NCBI GenBank assembly: GCA_003116995.1
Contig: BDSL01000039.1
Location: forward strand, 186,001 to 250,000
Length of the DNA: 64,000 bases
Origin: Yamagishiella unicocca
Lineage: Eukaryota; Chlorophyta; Chlorophyceae; Chlamydomonadales; Volvocaceae
Direction: 5' to 3'
Shown here: one piece after another, positions 11,101 through 19,996 of the stretch
Layout: each line of letters starts with the position of its first letter
Position numbering within the stretch: position 1 is the first letter of the stretch
Position numbers and translations under genes: made by a program
The notes under the pieces: generated by a model
Database searches by the model: none
What the model was told of the DNA's origin: nothing
The model's input: only the letters and a program-made list of their open reading frames with translations

Positions 11101-14041
11101 CAAGACGACGCATGTGGCGGCGGTGATGGGCAACAAAGGTGGGTTCGGCCGGCGTGCGTTGGGTTCGAACCGACATCTAGAGCCACGGAAACAGGGGCAC
11201 GGATCACGAAGCGAGGCCTGAAGCCTCCCACAGTCCCACTCCCTCCCACAGTCCCACTCCCTCCCACAGTCCCACTCCCTCCCACACTCCCACTCCCTCC
11301 CACACTCCCACTCCCTCCCACACTTCGGACATCCACGGGTTTCCCTCGAACCCACACTCCCACTCCCTCCCACACTCCCACTCCCTCCCACACTCCCACT
11401 CCCTCCCACACTCCCACTCCCTCCCACACTCCCACTCCCTCCCACACTCCCACTCCCTCCCACACTCCCACTCCCTCCCACACTCCCACTCCCGCCCACA
11501 CTCCCACTCCCTCCCACACTCCCACTCCCTCCCACACTCCCACTCCCTCCCACACTCCCACTCCCTCCCACCCCTTTCGACCCCTCTGCCCCATCGGGCC
11601 CCCTCACGCCACCATCCTCCAACTATCCCATCCGTACACCTATCCGCCTGTACATCTATTCATCCGTACGTCTGCTGCCCGTACATTTATCCGTCCGTAC
11701 AGGTCGCGTGTTTGCGTTCGACAAGGACCCCCGCCGCCTGGCCCGCCTGAAGGCCAACGCGGCGCTCACAGGCGCCAGCTGCATCGAGGCGCGGCTGGCG
11801 GACTTCTTGTCGCTGGACCCCACGGCGGCCGAGTACACCAAGGTGTGGCTGCTGGGAAAACCCTTGCTGTTGTAGCGTGGTTTTGGTCTAAGCGATTTTG
11901 CTAAGTGCGTTGCAAGTAGCTGGACACCGGCGGTTAGCCCGAAGAAACCGGTTGCTTATGCTGCCAGAATCACAACACGTGCACACGACGTCATGAGACA
12001 TAGTAAAATTCAACTAGCGGAGAAGAGGCTGAAGGGGCGGGGCAGGGAGGAGCGCCAGTTTTTACGGGGCTGTTCTGCGACACGCTCAGATGCAACATGC
12101 CAACATACACGAACGTAAGCGTTTTCTCTCTTCGTAAAGCCGACGAACGAGCTTCAGGCCAGATGAGCTGCTTCACGGGTCAATGATCCGCACCCCCTGT
12201 GCTGTGCCTCCCAACGCCTTGCGTTGCGCCCCTTGACGTCATCCACATCCCACCCTCCGGGCTAGGTCCGCGGTGTGCTGCTGGACCCCTCCTGCTCCGG
12301 CTCCGGAACCACCTTCACCCGCATGGACCACCTGCTCCCCAGCCATACCGCGTCGCGACCCTCGGTCGCCGCCCCAGCAGCAGCAGCAGCAGCTGCAGCA
12401 GCTGCTGCTGCTGCTGCTGTCGGGGGCCTAGCATGTGCAGGTGGCGTAACAGCCGGTAAAGCAGCCACGGGTCCGACCGGGGCTGCTGCTGCTGCTGCTG
12501 GGGCTGCTGCTGCTGCTGGAGCTGCAGGGGCTGGGGCTGCTGGGGCTGAAACACAGCACGGCCCCAACGAAGGCGGGGACGATGGGCAGCCCGGTCAGGG
12601 GAAAGGAAGGAAGAAGAAGCAGAAGCTGCAGCAGGAACAGAAGCAGGATGTCGAAAAGCAACCGGAGGAGGAGCCTGTACGACAGCGGAATGAAGGGCAT
12701 GAGGAGCACAACGGACGCGATGCGGCGGGCCTAGGAGATCCAGTCGCGGGCCCGGTGGATCGAGATTCGGGCCTGGATCCAGACGAGGCCGCCCGCGTGG
12801 CGCAGCTCGCCCGCTTCCAGGCGGCGGCGCTGGCGCACGCACTGCGGTTCCCCTCCCTGGAGCGCCTGGTGTACAGCACCTGCAGTGTGCACGTGGCGGA
12901 GAACGAGGCGGTTGTCGCGGGCGCGTTGGACGCGGCGGCAGCAGCAGGGATGGAGCTCGTGGTGCGTGCGGCGGGTGCGGGCCGTTGGGGCTGGGCGGAT
13001 GCTTCCACCACCACCACCACCACCACCACCACCACCACCACCACCACCACCACCACCACCACCACCACCACCACCACCACCATCTCGCTGTTTGCGGCAC
13101 TCGCTTCACTTACCGGGGCAGCTGGTAGTAACGACGATTCATCAGCGGAATTGATTCGTCCCCTTTGGGGCCTTGTTGGGGCGGGGTTTAGAAAGGAAGT
13201 GCCGTCGGGCGGGGATAAGCAGCAGGACGGAACCTGGAGGCACAAGCCAGTTTGGCCCCAACTCCCTCGCCCCCATTCGCGGGCGTATTTTACACCCCCC
13301 TGCCCACATGCCACGGCTACCCGGGTTACACCGGTGCCCGCAGGACCCCTTCCCTTCCTGGCACCGCCGCGGGTTGCCGCTGTTCCCGGGTGCAGAGAAG
13401 CTGGTTCGGACGGGTGAGCTGGCGGGGCGGGGCTTCGGATGGTTGAGGTGGCGGGGCCGGAATGGCATTTTAGTTTGCCCCGAAACCAACACGTCGCTTC
13501 GCGGGCCTTATGGTATTGCGACATGCACCACTTTTATTTTCCTTGACACCCCAAACTCTAAACTCCTTAACCCTAAAACCCTCGAACTCTCGAACCCTGA
13601 AACCTCGGGACCCCAGACGCCTACCAAGACGGTACGGACGGTTTCTTTGTTGCGGTTTTCGCACGCCGGCAGCCAGCACGTGGCGGCGGCGGCAGTGGAG
13701 GTGGAACGCCGGAGGACGAGGACGAGGATGCCGGCCCTGCCAGCAGCGGTGATGGCGGCGGCAGTGGAGACGGGGACGGCGATGCATCCGAGCCCCTGCA
13801 GCAGGTGGAACCGCCTGTCGTACGTCTCAAGGGAATGCAGCTAGTTGGTGGTAGCAGCCATGCTGTTGGCAGAAGCAGCCATGCTGGTCGCGGTGGCGAG
13901 GATGGTGGCGATGGGGGCCCTGGAATGCGGAAGCGGGCGCCTGGTGGGGCGGGGAAGTCCGGAAAGCCGGTGGCAGGGTCGGAAGGACGGCAGACGGACC
14001 CGTCCACAGCGCCTCCGAAGCGCCGACGAGGGGCCGGCTGA
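8176..14041 (+). CDS. NSUN5: NSUN5-like RNA (cytosine-5) methyltransferase, 11 exons
   Basis: NOL1/NOP2/Sun-family m5C methyltransferase; the NSUN5 subgroup methylates large-subunit rRNA. Exons: 8176-8650, 8864-8922, 9176-9226, 9693-9740, 10035-10085, 10432-10587, 10826-11138, 11703-11842, 12266-12961, 13344-13413, 13617-14041. All phases close, giving 827 aa. A basic N-terminal extension precedes the LKSL...[10 protein letters not shown] helix region and [13 protein letters not shown]. The [10 protein letters not shown] motif comes next, then LHDHPL, SAM-binding motif I ([10 protein letters not shown], about residue 370), motif IV with [10 protein letters not shown] (Cys441) and motif VI YSTCS (Cys637), the two-cysteine arrangement of the family. 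The C-terminal core ends FPGAEKLVR...[10 protein letters not shown], followed by an acidic/basic tail ending PPKRRRGAG that could be a nuclear signal. Unusual: about 190 residues of Ala/Gly/Gln/Lys-rich insert separate motifs IV and VI. The start is the first in-frame ATG of exon 1 (MPKPKRR). Confidence 0.93.
9227..9692. repeat. 16-bp array of NotI-type sites in NSUN5 intron
   Basis: From 9375 to 9494 the octamer GCGGCCGC recurs eight times at exact 16-bp spacing (unit GCGGCCGCATTGTGGT), with a ninth near 9520 after a degenerate copy. The array lies in the intron between 9226 and 9693. Confidence 0.95.
9895..9980. repeat. 12-13 bp tandem repeat in NSUN5 intron
   Basis: About six imperfect copies of GGCCGTTACGCCT/GGCCGTTACACCT in the intron between 9740 and 10035. 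Confidence 0.85.
11220..11575. repeat. 18-bp minisatellite in NSUN5 intron
   Basis: Roughly 18 copies of CACACTCCCACTCCCTCC (early copies read CACAGTCCC). The array is interrupted at about 11321-11356 by an inserted copy of the dispersed intron repeat described at 30063. It occupies most of the intron between 11138 and 11703. Confidence 0.95.
11321..11356 (-). repeat. Dispersed intron repeat, short copy inside minisatellite
   Basis: On the minus strand this reads GTGGGTTCGAGGGAAACCCG then TGGATGTCCGAA, the same 32 bases as the start of copy A at 30063. It interrupts the 18-bp array of the NSUN5 intron. Related minus-strand fragments lie at 2181-2200, 8805-8827 and 9114-9140. Confidence 0.75.
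12369..12421 (+). repeat. Palindromic CAG/CTG tract inside NSUN5 coding exon
   Basis: A run of CAG trinucleotides switches to CTG trinucleotides, forming an inverted repeat. Both halves are read in the Ala frame (GCA then GCT codons) in exon 12266-12961, giving about 15 consecutive alanines between methyltransferase motifs IV and VI. A second GCT run follows at about 12481-12545. Confidence 0.85.
13006..13081. repeat. (CCA)25 microsatellite, intronic
   Basis: Perfect CCA/TGG repeat. It could be read as poly-Thr in the frame of the preceding exon, but a GTGCGT donor after 12961 and a CAG acceptor before 13344 give a phase-correct junction that restores the conserved FPGAEKLVR core. The tract is therefore intronic. 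Confidence 0.85.
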
Positions 14042-15490
14042 CATTTGGGACTGGCCGGAGGATTCGGGTGTGTTTTTCAATGATAAGAAAAGGAAAGGAA
14101 GCGAAATCCCAGCCCTGCCCAGCGACGTTCCGTCAATGCCAGCGGGAGGGAACGAGGATTCGAGAGTTCCGGTCCGGCGCGTCGAGTTCCGGCGGGGTGG
14201 GGGGGTCGGGGCGGGGGATGTTGCCTTTTGGTCTGAAGCCCACTACTTTACGGCGTCCGGGCGTTTGGGATCGAAGGCGCTGATGCCGACCATGTCTTTG
14301 ACGGCGTGTGTGTCGGCTGCGTAAGCTTGATTGGGTGTTTATTTTACATGTCTAGTCGGGCCTGATGGCGCTGGCTGGGGGCAGCTACCCTGTGCCCGAT
14401 GGTTCTACTTTCCGCTTTGGAACCACTGTAACGGTTTCTACTACTGCTACCACCACCCAGTGTATGTCCTCCAAAAATACCAGGGAGACGAATGCCCAGC
14501 CCAGCCCGGCGACGCCCCAGAAGGCACGAGTGGAAACATGGAGATTCGCCGTACATGTCAGCGATCTGAAGCCCACGCAATCCACAGGCAGGCGCCCACA
14601 TTCAGACATGTATTGCAGAGTCCCTGTCCCTCGGCCTCTAGGAAGGCTTCCGGCGGCATACCAAGCATGTGCCAGGCAGCCGGCAATGGGGGGTTCGGGT
14701 TTGATGCACGGGATGTAGGGTATTTTCTCAGGCTTGGGGCGTGGGGATGGAAGCGGGAGGAGGCTGGGGTCAGAGAGCTGGACGTATGCTGTGTGGCTGC
14801 CATCTGGCTGGTGTGGGTCCGCAGCGAAGGTGACGCGGAAGGGACATGAACTGCGCCGCACGCTTAGGTTAACGAGATCCGAGCCGGCAAAATTCCTTAC
14901 AGTAGGCTCCGAGGCTGGCAGGCAGGGGGTCCCCACCACGGCATTCGACTTCAGAAATGCTCGCAATCACGTTGTCGCGGTTCGGAGACAAGGACGGCGG
15001 CTTCGTTCTGCTTACAGGATCGTCAAATGTAAGGACGCGCGCGGCGGCCAGGACTGGCGCGCGAGGCAGCGTGAGGCCGCAATACGAAGCTCTCCATCAC
15101 TAAGTGCATTCCAACCACTTATTGTCCGCATACATAACAGTGCGGCTGGTTGCGTCTCAAACAGCCTCAAAGCGGCTGCTTGGACTGGTATACATAGCCA
15201 AGCGACGAGCATATCTTTTCTTACCAAACACAAGGCAACGTAAACCCATAACCATTCAAGCCAGGGCGATAGACTGTACTTCACCGATCGGCATGCTTTC
15301 GGATGCGGCGTGTCGCCATGGTCGTGGGAACGAGCTACCAACTAACCACCCCCATTTCGTATCTTCCCAACTGCCAACCAAGGTTTAGGCGAGGGCCGTC
15401 ATGGGAGCCACGAACTGTGCACTCTCACCGCAGCGCCCATATTGGAAGTGGGGTTCAACAGCGGTTGACCTTGACAGCTGGCGAGCGTTG
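14042..15490. other. Intergenic region with a dispersed repeat copy
   Basis: Holds the presumed NSUN5 3' UTR and a copy of the dispersed TGCCCGATGGTTCTACC family (about 14388-14460). A related fragment, TTGCCTTTTGGTCTGAAGCC, lies at about 14221. No convincing coding sequence was found between 14460 and 15490. Confidence 0.6.
14427..14431 (+). terminator. Candidate TGTAA poly(A) signal for NSUN5
   Basis: TGTAA, the usual algal polyadenylation signal, lies 386 bp after the NSUN5 stop codon. It sits inside the dispersed repeat copy at 14388-14460, so its use is uncertain. Confidence 0.35.
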
Positions 15491-16168
15491 TCACAATTCG
15501 GCGGCATCCAGCAAGCCGCTAATTTCCTTCCCGGCTGATTCAAAGCCGTTTGCTGAGAGAAACTCGTCCAGACCCTTAGAATGGCCATGACTGTTGTGGC
15601 CCCTTAGATGACACCGGCTGCAGTGGTGCGTTAGCTTGAAGCCTTTCTTAACAGCACCGGTCCGCTTCACGTAATCCAGGCAGATGGCGATGGCGAGCGC
15701 CGCTCTATCGCTGTTCTTAATCGTGGCCATCACCGTCTGGACGACCCAGCCCACGAGGGCAGGGTCGGGAATGCCGCTGGCGTCTAGGGCTGCTGCCTTA
15801 GCTCCACCCTCACCCTCTGACAGAGCAAACTTGATGCTTTCGTAGACGACGGCGAGCTGGTCGACGTTGACCGGCGCCTGCGGAACAGCAGGCAAGGGAG
15901 CCAGTGAGGACTCGAGGTTAGCGGTAGCGGGAAGCTTGACTAGCCGAGTTGTGAAGAGCGTGAAGAGTCGAAGTGGCGTTGCAGGGCGTACGTCAAAAGG
16001 GTTGTGGACGGCACGAAGGAGGCGCAGCAGGCGTGTGGCTATCAATTGGCTACAAAATATTAGGTTGCGACAGCGATGGACAGCGACGTGTTCCACGACG
16101 AGGGAAGACGACATAGGGAGGCCGTCGCGAAACGAAGTCAACCCGGCTGCGCATGAAACGCCCAGCAC
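15491..16168 (-). CDS. Hypothetical 225-aa protein with zinc-knuckle-like CX2CX4HX4H motif
   Basis: A single uninterrupted frame with good G/C third-position bias. I do not recognise the family. The N-terminal third is Arg/Leu/Phe/Val-rich with almost no acidic residues up to the KLPATANLESS segment, as in an organelle-targeting peptide; a second in-frame Met (MSSSLVV) is an equally possible start. The middle is a helical region (VDQLAVVYESIKFALSEGE ... AALAIAICLDYVKRTG). Near the C-terminus KLTHHCSRCHLRGHNSHGH contains Cys and His in the exact CX2CX4HX4 spacing of retroviral-type zinc knuckles, with His replacing the last Cys. The protein ends LDEFLSANGFESAGKEISGLLDAAEL. It could be a transposon-derived or RNA-binding protein. 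No neighbour suggests a role. Confidence 0.55.
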   Translation of the reverse strand: MLGVSCAAGLTSFRDGLPMSSSLVVEHVAVHRCRNLIFCSQLIATRLLRLLRAVHNPFDVRPATPLRLFTLFTTRLVKLPATANLESSLAPLPAVPQAPVNVDQLAVVYESIKFALSEGEGGAKAAALDASGIPDPALVGWVVQTVMATIKNSDRAALAIAICLDYVKRTGAVKKGFKLTHHCSRCHLRGHNSHGHSKGLDEFLSANGFESAGKEISGLLDAAEL

Positions 16169-18601
16169 ATATATGCCTGAACGAAGCTACTTTCATAGCA
16201 ATATCGAAATTCATTCGCATTGGTGATTGGTAAAGCTTGCGCACCTCCGGCTGCGAAGATGTCGCTCCCATGTCTACAGACGTCTGAGAATGTTGGAAGG
16301 GAAATGCTGGATATTTGTATGTCGCCTACCTGCCCAGTCCATGTCAAGCATGTTGTGCCCGTCTCCGCCGTCTCTGGTACTGTACGAGCCAACAACTCAC
16401 GCTTGTACATTCGACTCGACGGTCCATAACAAACCGTGCGCAATCGTACTCTTGTCCTGAGCTACGCCCATATTGCTACCCTTCAGCAGTGAAACACGAA
16501 TTGACTGGAAACCAAATCACAGATAGGAGACACCTACCGGTACATGTCTATAGCACAGCAACAATACCTCGTGTATATTATTCAGTAGAATATGCTGTAA
16601 TAAGCATGTTATACGACTTGATGGTGACCTGGCCGTCGGCTGGAATACCATGGTTCTGCGGGCACGGAAAGCTCGCATGTACCGGTATTTTCTAAATAAC
16701 GCAGTATCCAATGAACGCTTTTCACCTGGACACGGCCCTACATGATGTTGCCCGCATTGATGGTGGATTTCAGCAGACTATTTCAACGACACGCCGTTTT
16801 CCAGCGAAGTCGTAAAGCAAGCTGCATAAAGCGTCGCCAGCAGCGGATTCTTTCAGATGGGAACGGCACCAAGGGTGTAGCACGACAGCAGGGGATGCCC
16901 AGGGAAAACGACAGAGAAGCACAACCCCCGCCCTCTTGGGCCTCGCCTCGCCCAAGAGGGGGCCTAGGGGGGCCCCCCGAAAAAAAAGGATCAACCCAGG
17001 CACCCCAAGGCCCACCGCCGGAAAAAACGGCGGGACCAGCCAGGAGCGCTGACCGACGGGCTGGGGACGGACACCCCCGGTGGCCCAGGCAGCCCAGGGC
17101 GCCACCCACCTGCGGAAACGCCACACCCGACAAGTCAGCCATCAAACGGAACTTTAGCACAACGGACAGTTAGTCCCGACAAACCAAGGCCAAGAAGACG
17201 GGGAAGACGCAAATCCAGGCAGACGGCGCCCCAGGCACACCCATCAACACCGTCGCATACAACAGAAACAACTAGGCGGAACGAACTGCACGGGAGAAAG
17301 CCCCGGGCCCAGAAGGCATCAGACAGGCGGACAAGTGGCCCACGAAGAGCATCAGCCGCTCAGTCTCTCCAGAGCAGCCAGGCTTCAGCCAGCACACCGC
17401 AAGCGACCACCAACCGCACGGAGGAACGGGTGGGTGGCTCCGGCTGATGGTTTTACTTCTAGTTTAACTCAACGGCGTAGGACCACCCAGGATGAGTCAC
17501 GCTTTGGGCTTGGCGGGAAGGCTCGGCTTGGTGGCGTCCTCCGGTGGATGCTGGCCGGTGATAGGGTTGAGTTTGGACGTCGGCTGGACGCTATCTCGGC
17601 GGCGGCGTGAAAATAGGAGGAATATGTTGGTTCGAAACTGGATAAACATAATGCGAACTGAAGAAAAGCTTCTGGGAGGGCCCAATGGTCTTCAATTATA
17701 CGGCAAGACTCCTTAACGATTGCCGTACACATGCCTTTTGGTGGGGGCGGAACAGCACGCGACTTGACTTAGCAGTCATACCTGACCCTACTTGGTAGAT
17801 GATTGCATGTGGTTTAGTTAAACGCCAGGATTTATTGGAGATTGGCTAGATGGCATAGACAGGACGGCATTAGAATTCAGAAAGCGCCATATGCCAGCGC
17901 CCGCCAAGGGGGATCCAGGCGGAGCTGAATTTGTTGGAATGTCCCAGAATGTGAAGTGTTGGGCAATGATTCCCGTGCAATCTGGGGCAATCCGCCGAAT
18001 TAAGCTATCGTTCCGAATCCAGAAGCGTTATAAGGGCCGTTGCAAAAGCTTCAAATCGGAAGTGGTTAGAAAACCCTTAAAAATGCAAGGCATTTATGGC
18101 GCATCCATGTATGCCACCTTTTGGTCGCGCTTGCTGGTGGGAGGCGTAGGTCGAGGTCCAGCAATGTCGGCTTTTGCCTACTGCATCGCAGTTAATCGCA
18201 TGGGTCATCGTAAAAAATAAAAATGCATTTTGATCGTGCGGCTGCGCGGTATTAACTGTCGCTGGGGAAAGTTGTCGAGGCAGTCACGACCCGTTGGAAG
18301 TAAGCACACGGTCGTCGGACAGCGCGGTAGCGGAGACGAAGGTCGAAGTGTGGCCTCGAAGCGTAAAACGCTCATTCCATACATGCTTTGCTTTCACACT
18401 GGACTTCGACTCCAAGGGTTTCCACCTTATTGGCCGCACGTTACCATCATTGACGACGCATCCGCGCTCAACTTGCAGCGCGCTCAGGACTTATCTCAAA
18501 CGGTATAAATCCTCCCGGCAAACAGGTGGATTACGACCTTATAATCCTTTGGCAGCGCTCAAACGAGAGACGTAGAGACCAGCAGGTCTCTGGAGCCGCA
18601 C
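16169..18601. other. Gene-poor region with retroelement relic
   Basis: About 16.2-16.8 kb and 17.5-18.5 kb have lower GC content and no supported exons. The middle contains the strand-asymmetric C/A-rich segment annotated separately as a retroelement relic. The short plus-strand ORFs at about 17.9-18.2 kb and 18.2-18.5 kb lack codon bias and motifs. Confidence 0.5.
16900..17440 (+). mobile_element. Non-LTR retroelement relic (reverse-transcriptase fragment)
   Basis: This segment is strongly C/A-rich on the plus strand, unlike its flanks. At 17285-17341 one frame reads TAREKAPGPEGIRQADKWP, matching the KAPGPDGI signature at the start of LINE-type reverse transcriptase domains. The frame is not sustained on either side, so this is a decayed fragment. 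The element type within LINEs cannot be named. Confidence 0.45.
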
Positions 18602-19996
18602 ATGAAAAAACCATCAACCGCGGCATTCTGCGGAACGCTGCTGGTGCTGATACTTTTGCGTTTGGATTTCTTGGTTACTGTCAGCGCCTCGGTCCAGGAC
18701 CAGCTGGATCCCTCCGCCTGTGGCGTCCTTGTCGAACGGTACGACATTAAGCCAGGCTTCAGCTGGGGCAGTGCGCCCGAGGGGTCCAAGTTGCAGTATG
18801 TGGCTTCGGGCTGCGATGGCAAGGTCTGTGAGTACTGGGCGGCAAGGTACGGCACGGTTCCCTACTCGTCCTACGGCACGCTACCAGACACCCTTCGGTC
18901 GTCCTGGGATTTCTCTCGTCCATCTCTGGGCCACCAGAACTGCAACAGCTTGTCAGGTCCGTTCTACCCCCGGTCAGTTGTCGTACTATCTGTACGAAGC
19001 GCAGGGGGCATTTCAGCGGGGTAGGGAAGGGGATGGGAAAGGGATACAACCACTCCTATCGCCCATGCTCAGTCGACACGCCCTCACCCGAAATGTATAT
19101 TTTTCGGGTTTCTTCTTCTGAAAAATGGCTTTTTGGGCGCATAGGGCCCGGCCAGGTCGGCCGTATTTTTGAGGGGAGGCCTTGGAGGCCTGCTGGTGGT
19201 CGGTTTACGGTATTCTTGGTGGTCGTTTGGACTGGAAAGCGTTCGTCTTTCGGCCGTTGGTGTTGTGTTTTCCCGCCCGCCCGCCCCTTCTGTCTTATCG
19301 TGGTTGGTGGTGGGGGGTCCTCGGGGGGTGTTTCTGCATGCGCTTGGTCGGGTCGCAGCCATGCAGACCGTTTTGGAGATCCGACGAGGGGGGCTCGGCT
19401 CTAGCTTCTCAGGGCCACGAGGATGCCCAGGGAGGGCTGAGAGGGGGGCCGGAGGCCGCGTCGGAGTTTCGACAACCCCTCTACTTGGTTGCACTCCCCG
19501 AGGGTGCGAAGGGTCTGTCAGTCGTTGGAGTGTAGTGGACTTTCGGTGGGCTTTCGGTTTGGGGGTTTATGGGGTGGGTTGAGCTATCGCCAAGCCGATT
19601 AGCGGGGCGGCGAGGGTTTTTGTGGGCTGTGGACAGGTCGGACGGGTGTTCCGGACTTTGTAAGTCGGTTGGAGGAGTCGTATTGCATCCCGATCCCGTC
19701 TCAGGGCCAGCGAACCAAAATCACGCACCAGGCGGTAGCGTGCGCTACGCCTAACCAACGCCCAGCCGTGGTGGCAACTTGTAGCTCCGGAACCCAGCTG
19801 TGCCCTCCTTCTAGGCGACTTCCAGAGTAACGCACTCGTGCTCATGTGTGTGCTCTCAGGTTACATGGATGCTCGCGCGTGCGGCATCTTTATTGAGACG
19901 TTTGAAGTGCACCCCGGATCCAGCTGGGGCACCGCACCCGAGGCGTCGAAACAGCTGTACATGAAGTCCCGATGCGACGCCAAGATCTGCAGGTAG
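18602..19996 (+). CDS. Secreted protein with Cys/SWG repeats
   Basis: Exon 1, 18602-18956, begins with a signal peptide: MKKPSTAAF, then a hydrophobic core around LLVLILLRLDFLVTVSAS. Two related modules follow: C-x4-Y/R-x-I-x-P-G-F-SWGSAP ... GC, then CEYWAARYGTVPYSSYGTLP ... WDF ... NC. A GTCCGT donor after 18956 joins in phase to a strong CAG acceptor at 19859. Exon 2 (19860-19992) encodes a third module, ACGIFIETFEVHPGSSWGTAPE ... CDAKIC. It ends either at the in-frame TAG at 19994-19996 (about 163 aa) or at a GTAGGG donor after 19992. The spacing of Cys, Pro-Gly, Ser-Trp/Tyr-Gly and Trp recurs in all three modules, so the repeat is real. The family name and function are unknown to me; an extracellular-matrix or cell-wall role is a guess. 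Confidence 0.6.
19050..19560 (-). mobile_element. Possible retroelement-derived insert in intron
   Basis: A G/T-rich block on the plus strand (C/A-rich on the minus) lies inside the intron of the secreted-protein gene. The minus strand holds an open frame (19494-19084) rich in Pro, Arg, Thr and Lys, with composition like the relic at 16.9-17.4 kb. No diagnostic motif is visible, so this call rests on composition alone. Confidence 0.25.

Noticed and set aside
11150..11180. tRNA suggested by GGTTCGAACC
   Set aside because: No cloverleaf can be drawn around it; it lies in an NSUN5 intron.
10717..11622. Gly/Ser/Val-rich 301-residue minus-strand protein
   Set aside because: Antisense to NSUN5 and made by the 18-bp intronic minisatellite.
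13555..13600. Interstitial telomere repeat (CCCTAAAACCCT)
   Set aside because: Only one to one and a half units are present, with degenerate flanks; chance in C/A-rich intron DNA is more likely.
17891..18220. 109-residue plus-strand ORF as a gene
   Set aside because: Composition and codon use look random, no motif, and no splice or promoter context.
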